64,000 nt of DNA from Hanleya hanleyi (Eukaryota; Mollusca; Polyplacophora; Lepidopleurida; Hanleyidae), in contig JAVTVY010020374.1 of the NCBI GenBank assembly GCA_036873755.1, positions 1-64,000 on the forward strand, given 5' to 3'. A model generated the notes under the pieces. That model made no database searches. It saw only the letters and a list, made by a program, of their open reading frames with translations, and was not told the origin of the DNA. The position numbers and the translations under genes were made by a program. The stretch's first letter is position 1; each line of letters opens with the position of its first letter. Positions 1 through 11,597 of this stretch are shown piece by piece.

Positions 1-307
1 GATCTTTCACAAGGGGAGCAAACATACAGGTCCCAATCAGGTTTGCACGCAAGCGTTGTATATCTAAGGCAGTGCTATTTCAGAGGGAACACTGTCCCCG
101 TCTTCAGTCATGGCATCTGGCACATACAAATTTATCCTGCAAAATTGTTTCTTATACTGCGTTTCGGTGGTGGTAGCTATCTTCCACAGGGTTAAGTCCC
201 CGTTAAGTGTATAAAAGCATTAAGCCATCCACGTTAGGAGTATTCAATGCGTACATATCACATGTTATAAAACCATTGTACTCATGTACCACTATATATG
301 AACCATT
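1..307. other. unassigned left edge
   Basis: I see no gene, repeat or clear regulatory signal in this stretch. It precedes a short retroelement-like open frame and may belong to the same degraded element. Confidence 0.3.
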
Positions 308-640
308 GTGACTATGATAGCCAGCTTCTTTCAGAATGACAGAGTTTTCAATTTCGATATCGTAAACTATCCCTTTCTGGACAGTAATATTCCAGTGGGA
401 CCTGCATATGGCGTATACATATCTCGCTTAGTAGCATTTGCTAGATCCTGTGTTAAATGTGATGATTTTAATCAACGTCACAAAACATTGTTGCAGAAAC
501 TTATAAAACAGGGCTATTCCACCAAGCGCCTCCACTCAAAGTTTCTCAAATTTGGCGATACATATCGCATGCTGATAGCAAAATACGAACGTAGCGTTCA
601 AGCAAGATCTATGGCGCTACGTTTCGTAACTTGTGTCTAA
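308..640 (+). pseudogene. C-terminal fragment of an RT-associated retroelement protein
   Basis: An open frame of 110 codons. Its central part (FDIVNYPFLDSNIP, then YGVYISRLVAFARS, then KLIKQGYSTKRLHSKFLKF) resembles, from memory, the C-terminal tail found downstream of the reverse transcriptase domain in a family of marine-invertebrate retroelement polyproteins. No RT motif is visible upstream, so this is a truncated remnant. I cannot name the retroelement superfamily. A host gene is unlikely because no splice-flanked continuation is evident and the surroundings are repeats. Confidence 0.45.
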
Positions 641-1030
641 TTCCGCTTAACCCGGGGCTAGGGGCCGTATGAACCCATGTACTTCAAGATCCTCATGGTA
701 CTCATATGAACAGTCACAATCAAAGCGTGACTGAGATACATCATTCTTTAGATGACGACTTTACAACGAATATTATGGATTAAGAATACTGATCAGCGAT
801 ACGGATTTGATATTTTTGGAACATCATGATGTCTTGCCGGCATCATTGAAAACTGTTGACCGCTTCTCTCTTGCAGGAAACAAGCCTATGTTTATGTATA
901 CTATGATTGTCTTTTTGAATTTGGTGCTAATACCGTTATATGGAATATGGAATAGGTCTTTGGATTATGGACGCGGATATTCTCTAATGGACGACGGCTG
1001 AATTATGGATGACGGATTAGACGCTTGTAA
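641..1030 (+). repeat. dispersed repeat, inverted partner near 10.6-11.7 kb
   Basis: This block recurs in reverse orientation at about 10818-11310 and 11598-11680, for example the stretch around 793-850 (GATCAGCGATACGGATTT...CTTGCCGGCATCATTG). Part recurs in direct orientation at 10625-10760 and a further diverged piece lies near 12190-12250. The right copy carries an extra stretch of about 170 bp and a SINE-like insertion. It may be two copies of one repeat or the long termini of one large decayed element; the sequence alone does not decide. Confidence 0.6.
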
Positions 1031-1585
1031 TTAAGTACATCGCTCTCACGCACGTTTGTTTACACACACTGCCACTGTCAAGTAATTGGGCGAGATATTT
1101 TTTATTCATTGAATAAGAACCGTAGAATGTCCTGTACCCTGTCTACCAGCGTAGATATACCCATAATGTCCTACCCACAATACCCTAAGGCGCATGCCCG
1201 AGTCCAAGAGTCTCGTTTGGTGAAACACTGACATCTCTCACCGCTGTCGTTCTGGTAGAGCGTTCCACTTCGGGTTGCAATGCTCAGTTCATCCATCAGT
1301 GCCAGACTGCGACATAAACACGGTTAGATTCACAAATGTGATCAGCCACTCACACCGCATGCGCACATATGAAAATGTCCTTTCTCTGCTACTCCGCACG
1401 TTTGTTACGTCACCGGACATACGACAGTTAGGACAAGTACACGAGTGCCCGTTCACCCCATATGCCACTATTTGCTCATATTCGCTAGTGTTTCATCTTA
1501 GGGGTGCAGTATTTAGGCGCCTAGTCCCAAGTGCACATCCAATCTGACAGTATCAGTGGTTTCTCTACTACTGATGACGACAGCC
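1031..1585. other. unassigned stretch
   Basis: No coding region or recognisable repeat that I can support. A short open frame at 1275-1547 has no recognisable motif. Confidence 0.3.
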
Positions 1586-1690
1586 AAGTGAGTGAATAGG
1601 GTTTAACATCACTTTCAACATTATTTCAGTCATATCACGACGAACCAACTAAGCATCACCCTGCCAAGTTGCGTTGATATCTGATGTCAT
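1586..1690 (+). repeat. GTGAGTGAATAGGGTTTAAC-type dispersed repeat
   Basis: Begins with GTGAGTGAATAGGGTTTAAC and continues with ATCACGACGAACCAACTAAGC. The same order of motifs is found at 11322-11420, and shorter heads occur near 6738 and 25323. Repeats with this head are, as I recall, very common in gastropod genomes, which is part of the reason for suggesting a mollusc. Confidence 0.6.
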
Positions 1691-1907
1691 TTCTCCCATT
1701 AACAAAAATTGGGGCTACTGGCTGTGGATTGTCTATCCACTGTACCCAAATTTATGCACCCGATCCATTCTGATCTTATGTTTCTCTATTACTGGTGACA
1801 GTTACTATGCCTGTATTTTTTATTAGATACCACCAACACTCCAGGTCCAAGGCCAAGAGACAAATATTAAACATTTATAAACAATGTTTCTATTTGTTAC
1901 CAAATCA

Positions 1908-2093
1908 AACCTGCTTTAATTAATGCCTTAATCTCCGTCAGGAAGATGAATTCAAACCGTAAAAACGGAAGTTAAAACTAAAAGTTATCTCCCCTAGAGG
2001 AGAGTTGTCCGCCCCTAGGAGAGCTCTCCCATTCATCCCAGTGGAGTTACTATAAAAGGTTCTGCTCAAATCATTCCTATCCTCTTTCTCATT
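1908..2093 (+). repeat. DIRS-2 left inverted terminal repeat
   Basis: About 186 bp, from AACCTGCTTTAATTAATG through CCCCTAGAGGAGAGTTGTCC to the TCCTATCCTCTTTCTC region, matched in reverse at 8246-8441 with few differences. Confidence 0.8.
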
Positions 2094-2151
2094 GTAACAA
2101 ACCGAGACCTGTAGTGTGCAAGGCCGCGGCATGAGGGGACGGAAGGGAGGG

Positions 2152-2253
2152 ACAATTAAATTAAAGCAGGTTTGATTTGGTAACAAATAGAAACATTGTT
2201 TATAAATGTTTAATATTTGATTCCCAAATCGTAAACCTGCTTTAATTAATGCC
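2152..2253. repeat. DIRS-2 internal complementary region
   Basis: Two joined halves. 2152-2217 is complementary to the left end (the segment with ATTTATAAACAATG), and 2219-2253 is complementary to the right end (GATTCCCAAATCGTAAACC against 8430-8450). The junction marks where the two ends of a circular intermediate would meet. Confidence 0.7.
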
Positions 2254-2289
2254 TCAGTACCAACATATGGAGGTGGGAACCTCGGCCTT

Positions 2290-2960
2290 GTTGTAGCTCC
2301 AATAGCAGGCTAAGTAACCGCTGGGATGACACAGACATGGGCATAAACATGAGACATCAACACTCAACAAGTGGAACCCTGGTCAGAGACGTAAAAGGGT
2401 AATTCATGGATATGATACAGTTGTACTTATCTTGAGTGTCTCCATCCATGTAGCTGTGCTCGTGGTGTGGTACGCAAACTCTACCAAGATGAAGGATTCC
2501 TCGGCCCCTAAGGCTACTAGGTCTTCTTGGTAGGCGCTGTATGCTCTGGGTGGGGCAAAAGCCAACGGTCCGAGCATACAGGAAGATACTTGGCTGTACC
2601 TAAAGAACGGGAGAAGCGTAAACTGTCCGGAGCTTAGAGGGCGCCAAGCCACACCACTCTCAGTCCGCATGCCGTCTTATGTCAACTCTCCATACTTGGA
2701 CCTTGAACTTGAACAGGTCTTGTAGGATGCGTTTGAGTTGACTGCGTTTGCTCCCTGAGTCAACTCTACGCAATCGTCAACTCTCTGTACTTTATTCGAC
2801 TGTGGAGACACTGGCAAAGTGTCAATACTTCGTCTTGTGAGTTGAGCGTAGGTGACCCAGCTGAGATCATCTGGGAGGAAGTCAGTTCAATCTGAAATGA
2901 CACAAGCAAAACTGCAGTAAAGTCAAAGATTAAAAGTCAGAATTGTGTCAGGCCTAAAAT
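2290..2960. repeat. direct duplication block, copy 1
   Basis: Closely similar in the same orientation to 3215-3840. Both copies carry GGGTGGGGCAA, GGTCCGAGCATACAGGAAG and AGTTGACTGCGTTTGCTCCC. On the minus strand both copies share an open stretch (LSWVTYAQLTRRS...VQRVDDCVELTQGANAVNSN) preceded by a splice-acceptor-like CATTTCAG. The frame continues into different sequence in the two copies because of single-base indels. I do not recognise the protein. Confidence 0.7.
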
Positions 2961-3112
2961 GATGACTTGAGAGATAGCGGCTGGCAAACTGACCTATTAC
3001 TACTGAGTAGATAACATTTATATCCAATTATTTTTAAGATAACATTTATATCCAATTATTTTTAAGTCTCTCAGTAAGATACAATTACTAGTGCTGGAAA
3101 AAGGTCAGACTG

Positions 3113-3198
3113 TGCGAGACACGAACCCGCGTCCTCAGAGTTCGATACCAAATCGCCAGCAGTAACAGCAAACGGTCCAGACCACACGGCCATCTCAG
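3113..3198 (-). ncRNA. tRNA-derived SINE-like promoter (A and B box)
   Basis: On the minus strand the sequence reads GATGGCCGTGTGGTCTGGA, then GGTATCGAACTCTGAGGACGC, then GGGTTCGTGTCTCGCAC. These resemble the D-arm (A box) and T-arm (B box) of a leucine- or serine-type tRNA with a long variable arm. No acceptor stem can be paired, so it is not a functional tRNA; a tRNA-derived SINE head is more likely. Confidence 0.45.
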
Positions 3199-3214
3199 CC
3201 TCTATCTAAAATGA

Positions 3215-3840
3215 TCACAGGCATGACAATAAATCTCAACAAAAGAACCCTGGTCGGTAATGCAGTGGGTAGTAATAGAAGATACTTATCTTTTGAGTGT
3301 CTTCCTCCATGTAGCTGTGATCGTGGTGTGGTACATACTTCTACCAAGTTGAAGTTCCTCGGCCCCTTAGGCTACTAGGTCTTCTTGGAAGGCACTGTAT
3401 GCTCTGGGTGGGGCAATAGCCAACGGTCCGAGCATACAGGAAGATACTTGGCTGTACCTAAAGAACGGGGAGAGCGTATACTGCCCGGAGCTTAGAGGGC
3501 GCCAAGCCACACCACTCTCAGTCCACAAGCCGTCTTATGTCAAACTCTCCATACTTGGTCCTTGAAAGTTGAACAGGTCTTGTAGGATGCGTTGGAGTTG
3601 ACTGCGTTTGCTCCCTGAGTCAACTCTACGCAATCGTCAACTCTCTGTACTTTATTCGACTGTGGAGACACTGGCAAAGTGTCAAAACTTCGTCTTGTGA
3701 GTTGAGCGTAGGTGACCCAGCTGAGATCATCTAGAAGGAAGTCAGTTTCAACCTGAAATGACACAAGCAAATCTGCAGTTAAGGTAAAGATTAAACTCAC
3801 CATAGTGTCAGGCCTCTTAGATTGATGATTTTAGAGTCCA
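3215..3840. repeat. direct duplication block, copy 2
   Basis: Second copy of the block at 2290-2960. Its minus-strand frame (3540-3803) reads ETDFLLDDLSWVTYAQLT and ends at a stop where copy 1 differs by small changes. The two copies lie between the DIRS-2 recombinase and its internal complementary region, so they probably arrived by insertion and local duplication. Confidence 0.7.
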
Positions 3841-3947
3841 TGGCCGGCCATCTGACTTATTTCTTCCTTCTTAGGTGATCATGTCATATGTGGACAAATG
3901 TTATGCGATGATACAAAAATGCCGCCCCCCCCCCTTTTTTTGAAAAT

Positions 3948-5110
3948 TTACTTGACCACGTGCTGGGCAGCTACCAGCGGCCCAAGCGTGGTCACCCTAT
4001 CTGACTGCACTGACATATCTCTCAGATAGAAATTGGTGAACGTGGAGTTTGCCGTCCAGGCACAAGACTGGACAATGTCATGGAGGGACAAGTTCTTCCA
4101 TAAAGGCCATGACGTAGCGATGGCACGAATCTCATGAGAAGAAGCAGTAGACAGTAGTGGGGGAGCGTCAATGGCCAATAGATAAGACCACTTAAGGGTC
4201 TTCTTCAACCACGCGGCAATGGTATTCTTAGTAATGTCACGCATTGCGGATGGGTGAAGGGACAGAAATAACAGACGACGAGAGCCGCGAGCGGAATCGA
4301 TACGAGTAAGATAGTGGCGAATGGCTCTAAAAGGGCATAACAGAAAGGTCGTCTTCGAGGCCATGCACGAAGTCTGACAACGCAGGGATGGAGTACGAAC
4401 ATTGAGCGCACGGACCTAAGCGAACAGACTCATTTTGGCGATGAACTCAGGAATGGTCGAAAGGAAAAGCGAGACCAATCCGCAGTCCAGGTCATACATG
4501 ATCTCTCAAGAGCATGAAGTTCAAACACACTAGACACCAAAGCAAAAGCCGCCAGCAAAGCAGACTTGTAGGAAACAGCTTAAAGAGAGGCGGACTGTAA
4601 AGGTTCAAAAGGTGGACGAAACCGAGCATACAGAACCACATCAATATCCCAATTCGGTAACAGCTGGCGAGTACGGCGAGACTGTAAATGAAAGCCGAAA
4701 GGGCGCAGAGATATTGTCGTTTAGACAAATGACGATGCCGGTAGAAAATGTAAAAACCATAGCCCAAGCAGACCGGAACCCTTAAAGGGTGCCGAGTTGA
4801 ACTTCATATCACGATAAAGGTGAAGGAAGAAGTCAAATACAGGGAAACAAAGAGACACAGTCGGGAAGGGCATCACATTCTCGGCACCAGGACAAATAAA
4901 TCCACTGCAGTGACCGAACCCGGAAAACGAACATAGTGAGTAAGGTCCCGCATAGAAATGAAAAATCCTAAAGTTGATGACAGAACCATAATGTCAAAGT
5001 CTAACAAACTGGTGCAACGGTCTATCCGGGAACGAAGTACTTGAAGGAGAAAGTCGAAAAACTGTCCCCCAAGTACACCGTGAAAAAACATTGTGTTGTT
5101 TAAGCACAAT
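3948..5110 (-). pseudogene. DIRS tyrosine recombinase remnant
   Basis: The intact tail (4364-3948, 138 residues) contains CPFRAIRHYL, SSHEIRAIATSWPLW (the HxxR catalytic pair of tyrosine recombinases) and TNFYLRDMS with the likely nucleophile Tyr, followed by LGPLVAAQ. It matches the equivalent tail of the second DIRS element at 37964-38599 motif by motif. Upstream, frames shift repeatedly. NWDIDVVL and PPFEPL near 4610-4660 correspond to KWDLALVL and PPFEPI of the other copy. VLRSRIDRCTSL near 5000-5040 resembles the N-terminal core-binding part. It is non-functional. Confidence 0.75.
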
Positions 5111-5205
5111 CCTGTGGTAAAATGGATTTCAACACAAAATGTTTGTGTGTTGAAATCAACATGGTTCTGTGTTAAACATAAATCAACACAAAAGCTGTGC
5201 TGAAT

Positions 5206-5830
5206 TCAAGACCAATTACTGTTGATTCTAACACAATTTCTGGAATCAAAAAGGCTTGAACACAACTCTCTTCGTAGTGTAACGACGAACCTAAGTAAAC
5301 CTCGATGTGAAAACCCGAGAGGAATTGATACAAGGGAAAGGTTGACGCCAAACGGAAGGACTTCCACTCCCACCGACGATGGAGAATCGAGGGAAGTGCC
5401 GAAAAACGAGGATGAATAGATATAAAATATGCATCTCGCAAACGAAGAAATGACGTAAGGAACGGCGTTATGGCGTACCGGAACGTCTAACAGATGTACG
5501 CGAACGACGCACAAGTGTATGAGAAAACACATGACGGCGTAATGAAACGTCGTCAAGGTGTAACAGAAGGAAACCGTAATCGTGAAAAATGAGAGAAACG
5601 TTGTGTGTGATAAACGACGTAGTGATTTCCCCATTTGCATCAACATAAAGTATATACATGCTCATAATGGAGCAGGATACAACCTTATAAAAGTACGAGA
5701 AAAACGACATAACGGCGAAAAACGACGTACAGGTGAACGAGGACAAACGAAACGACGTAATGGAACGTCGTTGAGGTGCGAAACGAGGAAGGCGTTGCAA
5801 ACAGTAACCCGAACTCGATTGTAATAATTT
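5206..5830 (-). pseudogene. DIRS reverse transcriptase remnant
   Basis: The minus-strand frames contain RDAYFISIHPRF and, in overlapping frames, EVLPFGVNLS, which correspond to the conserved (L/M)RDAYxHIPIHP and LPFGL blocks of DIRS reverse transcriptases; the other element here has LRDAYLHIPIH and LPFGLSTSP. The YxDD block and RNase H are missing, so an internal deletion joined the RT to the recombinase. The stretch is unusually rich in ACGACGT-like words. Confidence 0.5.
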
Positions 5831-8245
5831 TTTTATTTTTTTTTTAAATTAGAAACGCAGTAGAGATGAACACATTAAATGTTCCTAGCGTTAAACACAA
5901 ACGTAACCTCAATGAGGTAAATGGCATTATGGATCTTTATGTCAGTGAACATGATTACTGTGTCAGTGAACATGATTACATTATGACATCTCCCGATGTA
6001 ATTTGGCTCCTGTACATGAAAATCAGTACTGGAGTTTTATATGGAGAGAATGTTAAACATTTATAAACAATGTCACTATTTATAACCAAAAGTAGTAACA
6101 CCACCGACATCCAGAACAAAGAGATTTCCACGTAAACTAAAAAGATCCTCAAAGAATTTAAAATTCCCGAAGAGAGGAAATACATTTAAAGTCTCTCGCC
6201 GGCAGATAAATTAAGGTTATTAAAAATTCAGAATTTGAAATGACCTAGCACGAACAAGCTGTCGAGAAGAAGAAACGGTAAAGAACATTGCTAAAGAGCC
6301 GTCTGTTGTTCTTGTAGACTGTACCGGTAATCCTACTTGGAGAAGACTTCACGCATTTGCGTGTCATCCTTGCGCAGGGCTCAATATACAAGAAGACCGC
6401 TCGATGAAATAGACTAATGCTGTCCCAGGTAGAAGACCGAGAAAACTTCAGGCTTGATCCTTGCCCGGCCAACAGACTAGGAGAAGATCAATAAACACTC
6501 CACAAGTCGTCGAACGAGAGTATTTCTACAGATTTCCCGGAGAAATACACTCACAGTCACGCTAATAATTCTAAATTTTCTCAGAGAGAAGAAGTAAAAT
6601 TAATGCTCAACTCAATCTGAATTATAAGCGTAATTCAGTATACAGATGGGACCAACTAGGTGTGAAACACAAACAACTCACAATGTAAAATAACAGAAAT
6701 TTGTGTTTCAAAGAATAGCACACTTTCACAATAAACAAGGGTGAGTGAGTGAATAGGATTTACTCACTCGCGATAAACAAACACGTGATCTCTTTTGTTG
6801 TTCAACACCCTTAATTACACAAAGAGAGTAGTAAAGAAGCTCATTAAAATGTAACAAAGCGTCGTAGTGAATAGGCTTGAGTTGTGGTTACGTAACACAA
6901 ACGCAAGACAACGTAAGCATAAAAGGTAGATAACAACCTCTGTAAGTCCTCTCTTGATCACAGGATATCAAAATAAACATAATAATATTTGATTACATTT
7001 TGGTAGGATCAAAGAACTGAATGCATGAAAACGAAACTACCAAAAACTGCAAGTCCGAACAAAAGATACAACAACAACATGGAAAATTGACGGACTGCTT
7101 ATAAAGAATCGGATTTCCCCGGGCGGAGAAAACGAACCTCCCGCGTCAGAACGAGGATAGTATTCACAATACTAGTAAAGATTTATACAACAATTCAATG
7201 CATAAAATCGTGAATCAACGAAACAAAAACCTGTTCGTTTATCGTACAGATCACAATAGGCTCACATACTGACCGAAAACAAAACGGAATGGTGAGAGCC
7301 AATAAAAGCCCACATCAAACACAGCGGGCCGAAACTCATTGTTTGTGTGGAGACGCGATATTGAATACACACTGCCCTAATGCAGGACTGTGTTATTAGT
7401 TAAGCATGAGATTTATAATGACTTTTAGAAAACATCGTCAGACGATCATTTCAAGATATAGAAAAATCATGACTAAAATTTTGAAATCTCCGACAAGAGC
7501 AAAATATTTTAGCGACGTACGTCCGAAGACACTAAACACGTGGCTGACGGTAAAACAAACCGTGTGAGATCCAAGCGAGATAACCTGCGGCGAGGTAGCA
7601 TTCTTTTGTCCGAAGGAGACAATGGATCGCTCAGGAAAACCGACCTGAAACTGGAGGCCTTTGTTGGCCTGAGCAATGGAACCGGTTTTACAGGGACTCG
7701 AGATAAAGGAATAGCGGTGGAGGTCAGACTAGAATATTATCTCCTGCAGGAACAGGCCACTGGGAGTAAATATTTACAGACGTCGAAGAAAACCGGACTT
7801 TGAATCTAAAGTACAAATTCTAAATTCCGATACCACCGAGATCCTCGATGGATTTCAAGTCATACACAAGCGTAAATTCCCAAAAACCGACCATCGCTCC
7901 GATAGAGCGAGATCGTCAGAGGCACGCAATAAATGAGCACGTCGGACCTGGGCAAAATTCCTCCAGGCAGACGAATCCGATGACACACGCACACGTGGCT
8001 TTGCGAAATACACAAATCTTTACAAGTAAAACAAACCGTGTGGGAGTCCAAACGGGACAAACTTGCTCACACGTACGACAAGAATTAGAATTCGGAACAG
8101 AAACCTCAGACATAACCAATGTAAGAAGAATTTCCGAAAAGAAAAACACAAGACAATCTTGATACAGGATATAATCCGGCGGTTACAACAACAACACAGG
8201 CTGTATTGAATTAACACTTCCTTGATGTGCACTGGTCGAGTACAA
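5831..8245. other. decayed interior of DIRS-2
   Basis: No recognisable coding region. It includes a fragment of the DIRS-2 left terminus near 6052-6090, a GTGAGTGAGTGAATAGG repeat head near 6738, and two plus-strand open frames (7540-7803 and 7848-8162). Those frames share AAACAAACCGTGTG but have no identifiable domain. The gag gene would be expected here on the minus strand, but I cannot see it. Confidence 0.4.
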
Positions 8246-8441
8246 ACAGGAGAAAGAGGATAGGAATGATTTGAGCAGAGCCTTTTATAGTAACTCCACT
8301 GGGATGAATGGGAGAGCTCTCCTAGGGGCGGACAACTCTCCTCTAGGGGAGATAACTTTTAGTTTTAACTTCCGTTTTTACGGTTTGAATTCATCTTCCT
8401 GACGGAGATTAACGCATTAATTAAAGCAGGTTTACGATTTG
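8246..8441 (-). repeat. DIRS-2 right inverted terminal repeat
   Basis: Reverse complement of 1908-2093; contains GGGCGGACAACTCTCCTCTA and GACGGAGATTAACGCATTAA. Confidence 0.8.
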
Positions 8442-8451
8442 GGAATCAAAT

Positions 8452-9649
8452 GTCAACCATTACGCCATTAACGGAAGTGAATATCGCAGTCGTGAAAAAC
8501 TGACCACTTCCGAATAGTTTGTGCAGGTCAGTTCAGAAAAACGGACGTTTTCGTAAATTAGAGTCCCCATATTAAATGCCCATACCGTTCGACAATGAAA
8601 GGTCACAATACATCGACTGTGGTGTTTCTTTAATTTTGTGATATTTACCCCAGACAGCGCTCTTAAATGATATAATATCGGCAACCACGAGACATTCACT
8701 ATACTTTGTGTGTAGAATGAAGCCTAATATATACTTCGGCGTTCAGTGGTGCGAACACGTGTGGTCGAGGGGAAACCCCGAAGCAAAACTCGGGGAAATG
8801 TTTGTTGTGCGTTTAGATTTGTCAGGCAATAATTCGCAATTGATCAAAGGATAAATAAAACATTGTTTCTGCTCTTTAACCATTAAATTTGGTTCGAATA
8901 ATTGACTGCAATGATCGGCTGACAATGAAGAGATTAGTTTCATCGGACGCCCGGCCAATTTAAAATCACAAATTCGCGTATATCCTTGTATTAGTACATA
9001 CGGGACAAGGGCATATTCTGTCACTTAGACATTCTGATATTTTCTTTATTTTCTCTTCAGGACATGCTTGAAACCTTGCAGAATTTTTTTCACGGCTATC
9101 CCAGTGACGCCAATGATGTTTACGTGAAAATATAACGATCGAACGAAGAAACACAGATTACGTCATTTTCAGATTGAGAATCAATCCTAATAATTTCTTG
9201 ATTGCTCTTCATAGGAAAATATTGTGGAAAGGCTTTTCAAACTGTTTATGTCAATGAAACGAACAGCAAATTAAGCAAGCGACCGACACTATCTGAAGAC
9301 CCATATCAGGGTCAACTCGACTGAGACCCATATCAGGGCCAACTCGTCTGAGACGATATACAATCTTCCCAGCTGGAACGAGCTCATCCCGCCATGAATA
9401 GCGGCTAAACGAAATACATGAATTGCTTGACCATTCTAAACTTCAGCATTATATTTTTTAAGACCGAATGAAACGTAACTTCCAGTTATTCATTTTTATA
9501 TTTTCCGTATATCGAATGTATGCTCTCTTCAATCGGCAATGTTTAATATCGCACGTCCCCGTAAACCGGCAATATTCCCAATTTAATGACCATGAGAATC
9601 GCGGTTTAAACATTGGATACATTTCGTTTGAGACATAATGAAAATCAAC
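8452..9649. other. unassigned stretch
   Basis: No supported gene. A short local duplication (GACCCATATCAGGG and GTCAACTCG/GCCAACTCG) lies at 9298-9350. Small open frames on the minus strand have no recognisable motif. Confidence 0.3.
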
Positions 9650-10466
9650 TTAGTTGTTACAATTGGTTATGTTCAAAATGCTCAAAAAGTTTGCAAGGTT
9701 TATCAAATACTAATTCTAAGGAAACTCGTTGATCTGGAAGTTTTTCCATCGCACAACTGCATAATATTTACCATTGGCTGCACGAGTTCTGTATTATAAT
9801 GCTTATGTTTTACCATTAATTGATTATTGTTGTTCCATATGGGGCTCTGCTTCCAGAGTCACTCGACTGTATCCTACGTCTCCAGAAATATGCAGCAAGA
9901 ATAATACTAGATGCAAACTATAGTACCCCAAGCCATGAACTTTTCAGGTCATTGAAATGGATGACCATTTATGAAAGGATAAAGTTCCATAAATCAATCT
10001 TGATGTTTAAATGTTTGAATGACTTAGCACCTGAATATTTGTCTCAAAATTTCATTTCAACTGCCTCTGTACTTCAAAAACAATTACGTTCTACATCATC
10101 AAAAAATCTGATTATACCCAAACCCAGGACCGAATCTTTCAAGCGCTCACTTCAATATTCTAGCGTGACTCTCTGGAACCAGTTGCCCCTAAATATTAAA
10201 CTGTCAAATAATTTAAATATTTTTAAGAGACGAATGGAAACTTGGATTTTTTCAATGTATGATTCCGGCATTGCTCATAGAGTGTGTCTCTAATAGTTGT
10301 TCACATGACAGAACTGTTCGATCTTATTATTTTGTTTATATTGTAAGTCTGTGTGCATGTTGTGTGTGAGTGTGGACTTCGTCGAGGGTTTCAAGGAAGA
10401 TTGGTACTTGTACCAAATGATTTCACCTCGTTAAATAAAGTATTATTATTATTATTATTATATTAT
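9650..10466 (+). mobile_element. 5'-truncated non-LTR retrotransposon with (ATT)n tail
   Basis: The 3' part of a LINE: a C-terminal RT-domain reading frame followed by about 150 bp of 3' sequence and a (TTA)n tail at 10440-10466. This is the expected end of target-primed reverse transcription. The 5' limit is uncertain. Confidence 0.7.
9785..10293 (+). pseudogene. C-terminal part of a LINE reverse transcriptase
   Basis: The main open frame (9820-10293) reads LQKYAARIILDANY, then LFRSLKWMTIYERIKFHKS, then VTLWNQLPLNIK and IFKRRMETWIF. This is the usual C-terminal region after the RT thumb in CR1/L2/Jockey-type LINEs. Upstream, LPLIDYC (the common YVxPLxxYC block) is in another frame, so a frameshift lies near 9830. 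The polymerase FADD motif is absent. It differs from the Jockey-like family at 33-38 kb and 58-60 kb. Confidence 0.7.
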
Positions 10467-10624
10467 CAATCTCGCGACCACGACAAATGGGGGATTTTCG
10501 AATAGTTAGGACCGCGGTTTTTCGCGAATGTGCCGTTTTCGATTACTTAGGGAACAGTGTCATGTGACCTGGCGAAAAATGCCCGTTTTCGAATTTACTT
10601 AGGGTCGCGAATACTTAGGGAACT

Positions 10625-10950
10625 TACCGTACTATGATTGTCTTTTTGAATTTGGTGCTAATACTGTTATATGGATATGGAATAGGTCTTTGGATTATGG
10701 ACGCGAATATTCTTTAATGAACGATGGCTGAATTATGAATGACGGACTAGACGCTTGTACTCCCTCCTCTCCACAAAACTGGGTGCCCCACATACATGGC
10801 AAAACAGAACTATATGAATTACAAGCGTCTGGTCCGTCATTCATAACGCAACCATCGTCCATTAAAGAATATCCGCGTACATAATCCAAAGACCTATTCC
10901 ATATTCCAGTATTTAGCACCAAATTCAAAAGGACAATCATAGTATACATA
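10625..10950. repeat. foldback repeat, about 130-bp arms
   Basis: 10625-10760 is followed, after a loop of about 60 bp, by its own reverse complement at 10818-10950 (TCTTTGGATTATGGACGCG against CGCGTACATAATCCAAAGA). The arms also match 885-1020. It is a strong potential hairpin. Confidence 0.75.
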
Positions 10951-11321
10951 AACATAGGCTAGTTTCCTGCAAGAGAGAAGCAGTCAACAGTTTTCAAGTT
11001 GCCACATGAACATGTACAATAAAAGTGTACCCGAGATATAACACATTTCACGAATCGTTAAGATTCTTGGTATGTGCTTTAGAATAGGTTAAGCGGAAGA
11101 CTATACTGTGAAGTCATGTGGCTCTGTCAGTATGTCGGCACCTCTTCCTACTTCCCTTATATGTGTTGTAATTCAATGATGCCGGCAAGACATCATGATG
11201 TTCCAAAAATCTGTATCGCTGATCAGTATTCTTAATCCATAATATTCATTGTAAAGTCATCTAGAGAATGAAGTATGTCAGTCATGCTTTTATTGTGACT
11301 GTTCATATGAGCACTATGAGG

Positions 11322-11597
11322 AGTGAGCGAATAGAATTTAACGTCGCTTTCAACAATATTTCAGCTATATCACGACGAACCAACTAAGCACCACCCAGCC
11401 CAGTTGTGTTCCTGCTACTTCAAAGAAGAAATCTTTGAAGCAGCATGGAACCAGACACCCTCCATCCACCCAATAAAACACTGAGGACAGCGCACAAGAC
11501 ACAGACAGGACGCTTACATGGTGCAATAAAGACAAGTGATATTACAGTGCTAGACATCACATTATCAAGTTCCTGTTGCTTCTCAGCAAAATGCATT
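11322..11597 (+). mobile_element. SINE-like insertion with 13-bp target duplication
   Basis: Flanked by identical GAGCACTATGAGG at 11309-11321 and 11598-11610. The uninterrupted target is seen, inverted, at about 685-712. The 276-bp insert begins AGTGAGCGAATAGAATTTAACG, the head shared by the repeat at 1586. A long target duplication with no terminal inverted repeats indicates retroposition. No pol III boxes or clear tail are seen. Confidence 0.75.

Larger units (their letters stand above)
1863..8451 (-). mobile_element. decayed DIRS-type tyrosine-recombinase retroelement (DIRS-2)
   Basis: Inverted terminal repeats lie at about 1908-2093 and 8246-8441. Just inside the left one, at 2152-2253, is an internal complementary region: the reverse complement of the left terminus (1863-1920) followed directly by the reverse complement of the right terminus (8418-8451). 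This is the diagnostic layout of DIRS elements, in which the internal region templates circle closure. A tyrosine recombinase remnant (3948-5110) and a reverse transcriptase remnant (about 5206-5830), both minus strand, lie inside in the expected order relative to the internal region. The RNase H region and most of gag are unrecognisable. An extra 1.7 kb of duplicated DNA separates the recombinase from the internal region. Confidence 0.7.

Noticed and set aside
7540..8162. Two plus-strand frames as a gene
   Set aside because: No domain; they lie antisense within the decayed DIRS-2 interior and share a short duplicated word.
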